Below, piece after piece: positions 1-5,847 of a DNA stretch of 10,818 nt. This stretch comes from Phycisphaerales bacterium. Its GTDB lineage: Bacteria; Planctomycetota; Phycisphaerae; Phycisphaerales; UBA1924. Made by a program: the position numbers and the translations under genes. The first letter of the stretch is position 1; each line of letters begins with the position of its first letter. The notes under the pieces were generated by a model. The model worked only from the letters and a program-made list of their open reading frames with translations, was not told where the DNA came from and did no database searches. Location of the stretch: NCBI GenBank assembly GCA_030680655.1, contig JAUXUZ010000156.1:1-10818 (forward strand), in the 5' to 3' direction.

Positions 1-271
1 CTGCCGACCGCCTCGACCCCGTTGCTGGCAATAACCAAACTGGGCTCGTTCTCGAAGAGCTGTTTCCACAAGCGGAACCACGATCAATCGGGAGGTTCAT
101 TTGCTCGCAGCCGTCGGGGCCGGGTGGATCGCCCAACCACCTACGCAGCTGAGGTTGGTCTCGCGCGGCTCTCGTCGGCCGCGTGGCGCAAGACGGTTAC
201 GCGGCGTAACTGGCCACCATGGGCGGCTACCTCGTGGGTGGTCGATGGCCACTGTGTCCCGCGACGAATCA
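1..271. other. Left-edge stretch with no assignable gene
   Basis: No coding region is recognised. On the minus strand a frame open from about 83 to the left edge reads LWKQLFENEPSLVIASNGVE, which vaguely recalls the start of a response-regulator receiver domain. It begins just after a stop, lacks the DD acidic pair and runs off the window, so it is not called. A 15-base palindrome GTTACGCGGCGTAAC lies at 196-210; a near-identical one occurs inside the recombinase remnant at 1568-1582. Confidence 0.4.
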
Positions 272-452
272 TGCCGGTTCCTGCAAGCAACCGAACCCTT
301 GGGAGGATGTCGGGGACTTCGTGCCATTGAGCCATAAGTGCTGGTGGGGCAAGTGCTTATGGTGCGTCGCGGGCGCCGAGACCCGACAAATCCGCCACGG
401 TCGCGAACGGTGCGCAGAGACGATTTGTCCAATCCCGAATCACTCTCCGCTT
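272..452. repeat. 181-bp direct repeat, left copy
   Basis: This copy aligns without gaps to 4433-4613, with about 28 differences by hand count (roughly 85% identity). The first 22 bases and the last 61 bases are identical, and most changes lie in the middle. It opens with a small hairpin (CGGTT...AACCG, 275-293). It contains CCATAAG...CTTATGG, which pairs perfectly in this copy, and GACAAATC...GATTTGTC near the right end. The copies stop matching right after CTCTCCGCTT. No reading frame looks conserved as protein, so it is more likely a recombination-related, mobile or structural repeat than a gene. The family is not recognised. Confidence 0.85.
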
Positions 453-513
453 AACCGGGAGATACTCCTCGCGAGTGTCTCCCGGTTTTTGGTTTAGGCG
501 CGATTTCCCGCGG
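452..513. repeat. About 62-bp structured repeat, copy A
   Basis: It aligns without gaps to about 671-732, sharing CCTCGCGAG, GTCTCC and AGGCGCGA blocks. Copy A forms the perfect terminator-like stem, while copy B keeps only part of it. At one stem position both bases change together (A464-T476 here, G-C in copy B), which hints at selection on structure at some time. It abuts the end of the left 181-bp repeat. Confidence 0.6.
453..490 (+). terminator. Rho-independent-terminator-like hairpin
   Basis: Positions 453-467 pair with 473-487 over 15 base pairs (one T-G wobble) around the five-base loop CTCGC, and the stem runs into TTTTT (486-490). This is the standard form of an intrinsic terminator reading rightward. 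No rightward gene is recognised upstream, so it may instead be a structural part of the repeat family that also occurs at 671-735. Confidence 0.5.
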
Positions 514-817
514 ATTGCGCGAGGTATTTCGGCCCAGAAAACGCTCATGTTGACGCAGAGACGGCCAGTTCGCCAGATCATCGCCGAGAGTCTCTGGCGC
601 GCATTTTCCGTGGTTCGCTTTTCGGCGACATAGAAGCACACCGAGAAGTTCGAAACATCCCTTTTGGGTTTACCCGGTGGATGCGCCTCGCGAGCGTCTC
701 CTGCCTTTCGGTCCAGGCGCGACTTCCGGCGAGTTACCCGCACTCACCCACAAAGCACCGGGGCGGCTACGCTGTTAAGCATTTGTCTGTTCTCGGCTCC
801 GCCCGGAGTTGGTGCCC
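514..817. other. Non-coding stretch with repeat copy B and a hairpin
   Basis: No gene is supported here. It holds an inverted repeat CGCCAGA (571-577) / TCTGGCG (593-599) and the second, degenerate copy of the structured repeat (about 671-732). The minus-strand frame running through 357-743 is open but shows no recognisable domain, and it translates the two repeat copies into similar K/R-rich peptides; I treat it as a by-product of the repeats. Confidence 0.5.
671..732. repeat. About 62-bp structured repeat, copy B
   Basis: This is the degenerate partner of the copy at 452-513. It keeps the central CCTCGCGAG and the block AGGCGCGA but lacks the T-run and several stem pairs, so it would not act as an intrinsic terminator. 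Confidence 0.55.
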
Positions 818-1297
818 GTGAAAGTCAAACTGGACGTTCAACCCGATCACTTAGAGGATGTCGCGAAGACGCGACCGGTTCTGGGGTTAGCTGAACTGAT
901 CTGGAACGCTGTGGACGCCGATGCGAACACGGTCAGCGTTTCCTATGAGCGCAACAAGCTGGGTGGAATCGATCGCGTCATAGTCGCGGACGATGGGCAC
1001 GGCATCGACCACACCGATGCGCTCACCTCGTTCAGCAGACTCGGCGGTTCGTGGAAGAAGACGAAGGGGACATCCCAAAGAGAAAAACGTGCCCTTCATG
1101 GACAGGAGGGCAAGGGCCGCTTCAAGGCGTTCTGTCTTGGCAACGCCATCGTCTGGAGCAGCACCTATAAGGCTAACGGAGCAATCAAACGCTTCCGCAT
1201 CGTCGGGCAGCGGCCCGCGCTGAACCAGTTCGATGTGACGGAAGCGGTTACGAGCCTGAGCTTGGGCTCCATCCCACGCTGGAATTGCAGTACGTGA
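818..1297 (+). pseudogene. GHKL (Hsp90-like) ATPase, N-terminal fragment
   Basis: This is the ATP-binding N-terminal domain of a GHKL/HATPase_c_3 protein. From GTG 818 the N box is LAELIWNAVDADA (E26, N30, D33), the next box is DDGHGI (residues 58-63), and a glycine-rich ATP lid GQEGKGRFKAF follows. These are the nucleotide-binding motifs of Hsp90/MutL/MORC-type ATPases. The GTG at 818 is chosen because GGAG (805-808) lies nine bases upstream; the TTG at 809 and GTG at 812 are too close to it. Homology stops near 1250, where the DNA switches to the AAA fragment in another frame; the remaining codons to TGA 1297 are junk. Full-length relatives are much longer, so this is a 3'-truncated gene. 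Its role is unknown; such ATPases occur in defence and chromatin-like systems. Confidence 0.75.
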
Positions 1298-1443
1298 AGC
1301 TCCTGTCGCTGATGCTCAAACGGTTCAATTCGTACGCGGTGCTGGCAACGCATTCTGTGTTTATCGTTCGGGAGGTGCCGTCGACCTGCGTGCGGGTGGT
1401 GAAGGCGGGCGAGGCTGATCGGACAGTTGTTCTCCACGGATGA
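1249..1443 (+). pseudogene. ABC-type AAA ATPase, C-terminal fragment
   Basis: This frame lies +2 relative to the GHKL fragment and reads YEPELGLHPTLE, then LLSLMLKRFNSYAVLATHS, then VFIVREVP. EPELGLHP is the Walker B/D-loop of RecF/SMC-like AAA_21 ATPases (normally DEPELGLHP), and ATHS is the following switch-histidine strand. The Walker A and the first Walker B acidic residue are absent: the homology starts at the E of EPEL (1252), directly at the end of the GHKL homology. It stops at TGA 1441-1443 soon after the switch strand. Such ATPases power OLD, Septu, PARIS and related defence complexes, but too little is left to name a system. It is a deletion-truncated remnant, not a working gene. 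Confidence 0.75.
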
Positions 1444-2140
1444 GCCCGACCGCCGCGTCCTTGAAGAAGCAGCGGGGTGGTTAAGGCGCAGCTCACCAGC
1501 CATTGCCTCTAGGCGATCACGGTTCAGCTCGATCGAGAGTCTGTCAGGGCCGAGCACGACTCGCTCGGTTACGCCGCGTAACCGGTCATCACGTTTGGCG
1601 ACATCGTGAGCGTGCAGATCGACGCCGTGCTGGCCGCGTAGGTGATCCAGCACCAACGACCGCACCAGATCATCCAGGAATGCTGCGTTGATGGTTTGGA
1701 TCGCACAGGTCTTGTACCCCTGCTTGATGGCCTTCTGGCTCACGTAGTACCGGACTACCCGGCGCTGGCCGGTTGCGCAACCATCGTCGGTCACAGGCCG
1801 CTGAACCGAACCGGGGCTCATCGCGTGACCCTCAAACGTCTGGAGCTTTCCTTGAAGCAGGTGGGTGTGGGTCCAGCCCTGCCGTGGCCGCCGTTTCGCG
1901 GTGGTCATCTGGGCTTGGACCTTGTCCCACAGGGCCCGGCTGATGATCGGTTCATGCAGGCCTTCGTAAAGCTCGGTGCGTGACTCGCTGCGTCCAGCGT
2001 CGCTGGTCATCGCCCGAGTATGGGTGATCTTGCCGACGTACACCGGGTTGGTCAGCAGCTTGTAGACCAAGGCCGCGGAGAGCGGGCGGGGCGATTGTCT
2101 GTCGCGCAACATCGACGCTTCGTTCGCAGTTCTGGTTCCA
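1444..2140 (-). pseudogene. Large serine recombinase remnant
   Basis: Read on the minus strand, this encodes the middle of a large serine recombinase (pfam Recombinase domain). The phrase LVYKLLTNPVYVGKITHTRA, then LYEGLHEPIISRALWDKVQA, are typical of the DNA-binding region. GKLQTFEGHAMSP and VRYYVSQKAIKQGYKTC follow, where most relatives have a CxxC zinc ribbon; this cysteine-poor variant resembles recombinases I associate with Planctomycetota. The N-terminal resolvase domain with the catalytic serine is missing (cut near 2140-2170 by IS3-like sequence). The C-terminal end breaks off near 1444 against the AAA fragment. The frame stays open to 1165, but only by chance. It cannot be active; it marks past integration or transposition here. 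Confidence 0.75.
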
Positions 2141-2167
2141 AGCTGCACGTCAGGTCCGCCAACGTCC

Positions 2168-2380
2168 CTACGCGCGAGCGTTCGCGACCGCCAGCCCATT
2201 CAACGGACGTGCCTCGCACTCTTTCATCCCGTCGTACTGAGCCCGCCAGCGGTTGAAGGTCTGTTCGCTCACACCCAGATGCTAAACCACCTGCGACACC
2301 GGCCGGCCCGCCGCCAGCATCGCGTCCGCCTCACGAAGCTTCGACACCACCTGCTCCGCAGAATGCCTTGTCCGTTTCAT
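2168..2380 (-). pseudogene. IS3-family OrfA fragment with amber stop
   Basis: Starting at ATG 2380, the minus strand reads MKRTRHSAEQVVSKLREADA, then LAAGRPVSQVV, then a TAG (2282-2284), then HLGVSEQTFNRWRAQYDGMK in the same frame. This is the helix-turn-helix OrfA of an IS3-family element (IS407/IS2-like), where the family usually reads CQHLGVSEQTFHRWR. The amber stop replaces a codon just before the recognition helix. The match fades after EARPLNGLA, and the frame ends at a second TAG at 2168. The leucine-zipper part and the DDE transposase OrfB are absent. Upstream, AGAGTCTC...GGGACTCT forms an 8-bp stem with one wobble, but no IS end was identified. This is a dead insertion-sequence relic. 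Confidence 0.75.
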
Positions 2381-2425
2381 CAAGAGTCTCCTGGCCCCAA
2401 CCCGGGACCGACGGGACTCTCATAG

Positions 2426-2965
2426 GCACTGGATCAGGATTTGGGGGGCAGGTCAGCGGTTATGGCCCTCTGCCAACACTACGGGGTGCCGACCCATGGG
2501 CTAGACATTACTCTCAGCGACGACGTCGCCGCGTGGTTTGCGGTGAACCGCTTCGATAAGGAGGCGAGCAGCACCCGGTGTCAGTACCTCCCCATGCGGC
2601 GTTCCGACTGGGACCGGTCGCCCGACAAGTGGCCCTGCGTGCTGGCGTGTCAGACTGTGACGACCTCTCTCCGGGGCTCGCTGTTCGATTGCGAGGAGCT
2701 CTCGGCACTCGGCATCAAGGCCCGGCGGCCAGCGGCCCAGCGGGCCAGATTCTTCCTCGGGGGGCACACCGACCATCAGAACCGTCTGGCGGAAGCGGTG
2801 GTGTGCATATTCCGGCTGGCGCCGGGGGAGTACCCGACCCAGGCGAGGTTTGAAGACCTATTCCCGGCACCTGAGCAAGATCCGGCGTACAGGTTCATGC
2901 TTGACCTTGCGGGATCGGGCCCATTCGCGAGCCAGTTCGGGCCGCTCGTGAATAGATTCCATTGA
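2426..2965 (+). pseudogene. FRG-domain protein, 5'-truncated
   Basis: The frame opens after TAG 2423-2425, with possible starts at TTG 2441 or ATG 2462. Its first lines, ALCQHYGVPTHGLDIT then SDDVAAWFAVNRF, match the core of the FRG domain (pfam08867), usually QHYGLPTRLLDWT..P..AL.FA. Downstream, RRPAAQRARFFLGG corresponds to the later FRG motif (R..Q.G.F). About 180 codons remain. The N-terminal half of the domain is missing and abuts the IS3 relic on the left, so deletion or insertion removed it. FRG proteins are poorly understood and are often found in phage-defence and toxin contexts. The open frame to TGA 2965 is clean, so a shortened protein could still be made, but I treat it as a fragment. 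It is convergent with the nuclease gene to its right. Confidence 0.65.
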
Positions 2966-3109
2966 TCGGAGACGACCTGTCCCGATTGCCGAGTCTTCCA
3001 CTGGTCGCGTAACTCGGCGATTGCGAAGATCCGAACGCTGCAGGCGGCCCTGAGGCGGCGAGAGTGACGCCCAGCCAATCCGCTGCACATGCGGGTGTGC
3101 AACGACACC
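2966..3109. other. Convergent intergenic gap
   Basis: This gap lies between the ends of the FRG fragment and the nuclease gene. No hairpin with a T-run was found on either strand, and nothing else stands out. Confidence 0.5.
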
Positions 3110-4366
3110 TCACGGCTCTCCGCGAAGTGCATCAAGCAACGGTTTCATCGCAGTCCAGCTGTCGACGATGAGCCCGAGCGAGTCCCGACTGTTGAGCCCC
3201 TTCGTACCCCAGGGAAGGTGCACGCGGTATTGGAACTGGATGTTGGACCGCTTTCGGCGGGGCAGAGCCGCGAACAGCTCGACCCACTCGGGCTGACGCT
3301 TCACGCGCCCGCTGTTCCGAGACTGGGAGGTCTCCAGCCGGAACGTCAGCATGGCGTCGGTGATGGCCGGCGAACGCTGACCCAAGTAGTGGCGCTGGAG
3401 CGCGTATGCCTGGACCCATGCACCACGAGAAATGAGCCGACGCGCTCGCCGCAGGATCTTGGCGTTGATGGTGGATAGGCGGTCGGAGCCGAGATCGATG
3501 AGGCGCTGGCGAACTGGGCGTATCACGCCGTTCGGGATGGTGATCGACGCCTCCAGGTGGTCGGCATGAACTGCGAGGGTCAGATGCGGGTAGCCGGTGA
3601 ACGCACCTCGTCTCGGCCGGTCCTTCAGCGGAAGGAAGTCCCATACGACGCGACCGCCGCGTCCGGTGATCGCCGTGCGCCCCGGTGCCTTCGGGTCCAT
3701 CCCTAGGGCGATGAGGGCGCGGTCCTTTCTGAGTTCCTTGAGCGCGAGTTTGAGGAGGCGCTTCGCCTCGCCGTAGGTATACGGGTTGTCATCTGAGAAC
3801 GGGAAGCCGTCGAACATGGTGAGCGTTCCTTCCGTGAGATACTCCTCCTGCGCCAGACGGACCTCGGCCGCGCGGAGGTACGCCCGCAGGCGATCCGACC
3901 ACTCGCTCCGAATACGGGCCGTGCCGAGCCATTCATACAGGCCCGACCACGTGGCGGCGATGGTGCCCTTCGGCGTACGCACTCCGGACTTCGTCAAGGC
4001 CACGCAGTGGATCCCCTCAAAGCCCCGGCGTCGGAGCGTGCGCTCGTGCCGACGGAGCTGGTCCTCCGTGAGGGGGGCCTGCACCTTGCTCTCCACTAGC
4101 AAACACCAGCCGTCGTCGTCGTGAACGACGATGTCCGGCAGCCCTATCCGCTCTGCCTCAAGTTCGGACTCGGGCGGATCGCCCGGCAGGCTCTGTTCAA
4201 CGATCAGGAGGTCTCGCACCCGCGCGGGCGACTGAACGCCAGCCCATGCGAGAAACTCTTGCAGCAGACGGCGATCCTCATCCAAGCACACTGCAAGAGC
4301 ATGGCTGAGGCGATTCTCGGGCTGGCTGTATTGATCGAAGAGGTTGCGCACGATGGTTCCGGGCAT
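3110..4366 (-). CDS. PD-(D/E)XK-type nuclease family protein
   Basis: This 418-aa protein is the only apparently intact gene of the island. The N-terminal third has the arrangement of a PD-(D/E)XK (restriction-endonuclease fold) nuclease: a helix with E17 (YSQPENRLSHAL), then GLPDIVV with D78, then CLLVESKVQ with E92 and K94, then EDQLRRHERTLRRRGF, a helix with a conserved-looking Q103. D-(E)XK is the metal-binding catalytic site of the fold, resembling the PDDEXK_4-like group. The C-terminal two thirds are unassigned and rich in basic residues, perhaps for DNA or target recognition. ATG 4366 is chosen because the frame upstream of it enters the 181-bp repeat and loses protein-like character. 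No strong ribosome site is visible. A possible promoter lies inside the repeat (4484-4513). No partner methylase is nearby, so a modification-independent or single-gene defence role is possible but unproven. Confidence 0.75.
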   Translation of the reverse strand: MPGTIVRNLFDQYSQPENRLSHALAVCLDEDRRLLQEFLAWAGVQSPARVRDLLIVEQSLPGDPPESELEAERIGLPDIVVHDDDGWCLLVESKVQAPLTEDQLRRHERTLRRRGFEGIHCVALTKSGVRTPKGTIAATWSGLYEWLGTARIRSEWSDRLRAYLRAAEVRLAQEEYLTEGTLTMFDGFPFSDDNPYTYGEAKRLLKLALKELRKDRALIALGMDPKAPGRTAITGRGGRVVWDFLPLKDRPRRGAFTGYPHLTLAVHADHLEASITIPNGVIRPVRQRLIDLGSDRLSTINAKILRRARRLISRGAWVQAYALQRHYLGQRSPAITDAMLTFRLETSQSRNSGRVKRQPEWVELFAALPRRKRSNIQFQYRVHLPWGTKGLNSRDSLGLIVDSWTAMKPLLDALRGEP

Positions 4367-4432
4367 CGTACTGGCGGATCGCGGCGGTCGAGTGACGCCG
4401 CAGGGGGAGATGGCCGATCGACGATTTGATCG

Positions 4433-4613
4433 TGCCGGTTCCTGCAAGCAACCGGACGTGTGCGAGCATGTCGGGGACATCGCGTTATCGAGCCCTAAGT
4501 CCTGGCGTGCCAAGTGCTTATGGCGGGCAGATGGTGACAGAACCCGACAATTCCGCCACGGTCGCGAACGGTGCGCAGAGACGATTTGTCCAATCCCGAA
4601 TCACTCTCCGCTT
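4433..4613. repeat. 181-bp direct repeat, right copy
   Basis: Partner of the copy at 272-452, in the same orientation, the same length and without gaps. The opening hairpin is one pair longer here (CCGGTT...AACCGG, 4435-4455), while the inner CCATAAG/CTTATGG and GACAAATC/GATTTGTC pairings are each weakened by changes. It lies between the nuclease gene and the end of the secretion operon, so together the copies bracket a segment of about 4 kb. Confidence 0.85.
4484..4513 (-). promoter_or_regulatory. Possible leftward promoter inside right repeat copy
   Basis: On the minus strand, TTGGCA (4513-4508) and GATAAC (4489-4484) are separated by 18 bases, close to a sigma-70 -35/-10 pair. Transcription would start near 4477 and read into the nuclease gene. 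The left repeat copy has TTGCCC and CTCAAT at these places, so the signal is stronger in this copy. It is weak evidence by itself. Confidence 0.25.
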
Positions 4614-4660
4614 TCCTGGTTGATGCTCGACGGTGCACCCCCTGCGCTGCCGTTCGTCGC

Positions 4661-5263
4661 CTACTTCGCGTTCCGCAGCCGGTCGGCCGCCCACTGACGC
4701 CACTGTGGCGTCGTTCCCTGCATGGCGATCGTCTTGAGCGCTGCGTCGGCGTGGTCGTCGGCCTTGTCCAGGCGCAGTTGAAGGCTGGTGAGGGCCTGCA
4801 GCGAAGGCAGGTGCCCCGGCCGCGTCTCCAGCGCAAGCCGGTAGGAAGCGATGGCATCGTCGTAGCGTGCCGCGGCCTCCAGCGTCATCGCCAGGTTGTG
4901 CTGGGGGTCGGGGTGCCCGGGCATCAGCTTGCCCGCCCACTCAAACTCGTGGGCGGCCTCGTACAGCTTAGGAGGTTGAGCGCTCAGCATCAGCACGCCG
5001 AGGTTGTTGTGCGCCGGGCCGTGGAACAAGTCCGCGGTGAGCGCCTGTTGCAGGAGTTGCTCCGCCTTCGCCGGGTCACTCGCCATGAGCGGAACGGCCT
5101 CGGCCGTGAGACGCTGCGCCTCCAGCGGGTTGCGAGCCGACTCGGCGGCGGGGCGGTAGCCTTCGCTTGTGCTGACCGTGGCGCTGCTCTGGCATCCACC
5201 AAGCAATGCGGCGGCGAGCGTGAGCGTCAGTGCGAGGCGGCCTTGGCGGCAGAAGGGGTTCAC
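4661..5263 (-). CDS. TPR-repeat lipoprotein, last gene of secretion operon
   Basis: This 200-aa protein starts at GTG 5263, overlapping the stop of the GspM-like gene by GTGA. It opens with a lipoprotein signal: basic residues, a hydrophobic run (LALTLTLAAALL), and a lipobox LGGC with Cys24 as the lipidated residue. The mature part holds about three to four tetratricopeptide repeats, for example AEQLLQQALTADLFHGPAHN, AAHEFEWAGKLMPGHPDPQH and DDAIASYRLALETRPGHLPS. TPR lipoproteins such as PilF/PilW act as pilotins that help outer-membrane secretins assemble. Its place directly after GspC/L/M-like genes makes a similar scaffold or pilotin role plausible, but this is inference. The open frame extends far upstream of 5263 only because it overlaps the neighbour in another frame. 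Confidence 0.8.
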   Translation of the reverse strand: MNPFCRQGRLALTLTLAAALLGGCQSSATVSTSEGYRPAAESARNPLEAQRLTAEAVPLMASDPAKAEQLLQQALTADLFHGPAHNNLGVLMLSAQPPKLYEAAHEFEWAGKLMPGHPDPQHNLAMTLEAAARYDDAIASYRLALETRPGHLPSLQALTSLQLRLDKADDHADAALKTIAMQGTTPQWRQWAADRLRNAK

Positions 5264-5847
5264 GGGTGGGCTCCGTTGGAGGCGGTGGGCGTGGCTTGCT
5301 TGGGTCCAGAGGACGGTGCATCGTCGACGTAGGAAGCGCTGACGGTGACCGATGCCCGGTACTGGCCCTGGGTGCGGTTGTTGCCTCCGTCGCGAGCGGG
5401 CGTGATCGCGCTCAGCTCGATCCGAGCCACCGACCAGACCTGCTGCCTGCTGCGCCACGCGCCCAGGAACGCCCCGAGTTCCTGGACGGTGAGGGGTTCG
5501 AGTGAGAGCCGCGCTGTGGTGAGTCGTCTTCCTTCGCGGTCATCTTGGATGGCGCGGTCCATCTCCGACTGGACGCTGCGGAGGCGAGCGGCTGGCAGAG
5601 TCGCCGCCTCCAGTGTGCGGTTGGCCAGTTGGATCACATCCTCGGCGGGGCGCGACCCGTACCCGCTGACGGGCGGGAGGGCGCGCAGCGTGGCGATCCG
5701 GGCGGACTTGGCGGCCACCTCGGCGTGCTCGGCGTACGCGAGTTCGAACTCGGTCGCGGCGGCCTGCCAGGCAACGCAGCGCCAGCCGAGTACGGTCACG
5801 CATCCGAGCCCGAGCAGGACCAGCAGCAGGCGGTGGGGACGGCTCAT
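5260..5847 (-). CDS. gspM: GspM-like inner-membrane secretion protein
   Basis: This 195-aa protein has a short basic N-terminus, one membrane segment (about residues 6-22, LLLVLLGLGCVTVLGW), then a periplasmic helical and small globular domain. The late motif LTVQELGAFLGAWRSRQQVW followed by RIELSA matches the ferredoxin-like part of GspM/PilO-type proteins of type II secretion. These pair with GspL to hold the secretion ATPase at the inner membrane. ATG 5847 overlaps the stop of the GspL-like gene by ATGA, and its own stop overlaps the TPR gene by GTGA, indicating translational coupling. The family is diverged, so the GspM name rests as much on position and topology as on sequence. Confidence 0.65.
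   Translation of the reverse strand: MSRPHRLLLVLLGLGCVTVLGWRCVAWQAAATEFELAYAEHAEVAAKSARIATLRALPPVSGYGSRPAEDVIQLANRTLEAATLPAARLRSVQSEMDRAIQDDREGRRLTTARLSLEPLTVQELGAFLGAWRSRQQVWSVARIELSAITPARDGGNNRTQGQYRASVTVSASYVDDAPSSGPKQATPTASNGAHP

Noticed and set aside
1..83. Response-regulator receiver fragment on the minus strand
   Set aside because: Too short, starts after a stop, lacks the acidic pair and phospho-acceptor region.
392..452. Serine tRNA 3' end, because of the ACTCTCCGCTT ending
   Set aside because: No proper T-loop (TTCGAAT-like) with a five-pair stem, and no matching 5' acceptor GGAGAGT upstream on the same strand.
449..500. Integron attC site (GCTTAAC at 449-455 fits RYYYAAC)
   Set aside because: No GTTRRRY partner at the proper place (GTTTAGG does not fit), and the right repeat copy lacks the motif.
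97..743. Minus-strand open frames through the left repeat (97-432 and 357-743)
   Set aside because: No recognisable domain; the substitutions between the repeat copies do not favour any reading frame, and the frames overlap hairpins.
1165..2199. Complete 344-aa recombinase gene
   Set aside because: Only about 1444-2140 resembles a recombinase; the ends overlap the AAA/GHKL fragments and the IS3 relic.
4367..4513. N-terminal extension of the nuclease into the right repeat
   Set aside because: The added residues come from the repeat, are low in protein character, and the family-like NLFDQYSQPENRL start follows ATG 4366 closely.
5264..5458. Longer TPR protein starting at 5458
   Set aside because: The extension lies inside the GspM-like gene and would place the lipoprotein signal in the middle; GTG 5263 gives a proper signal and overlap.
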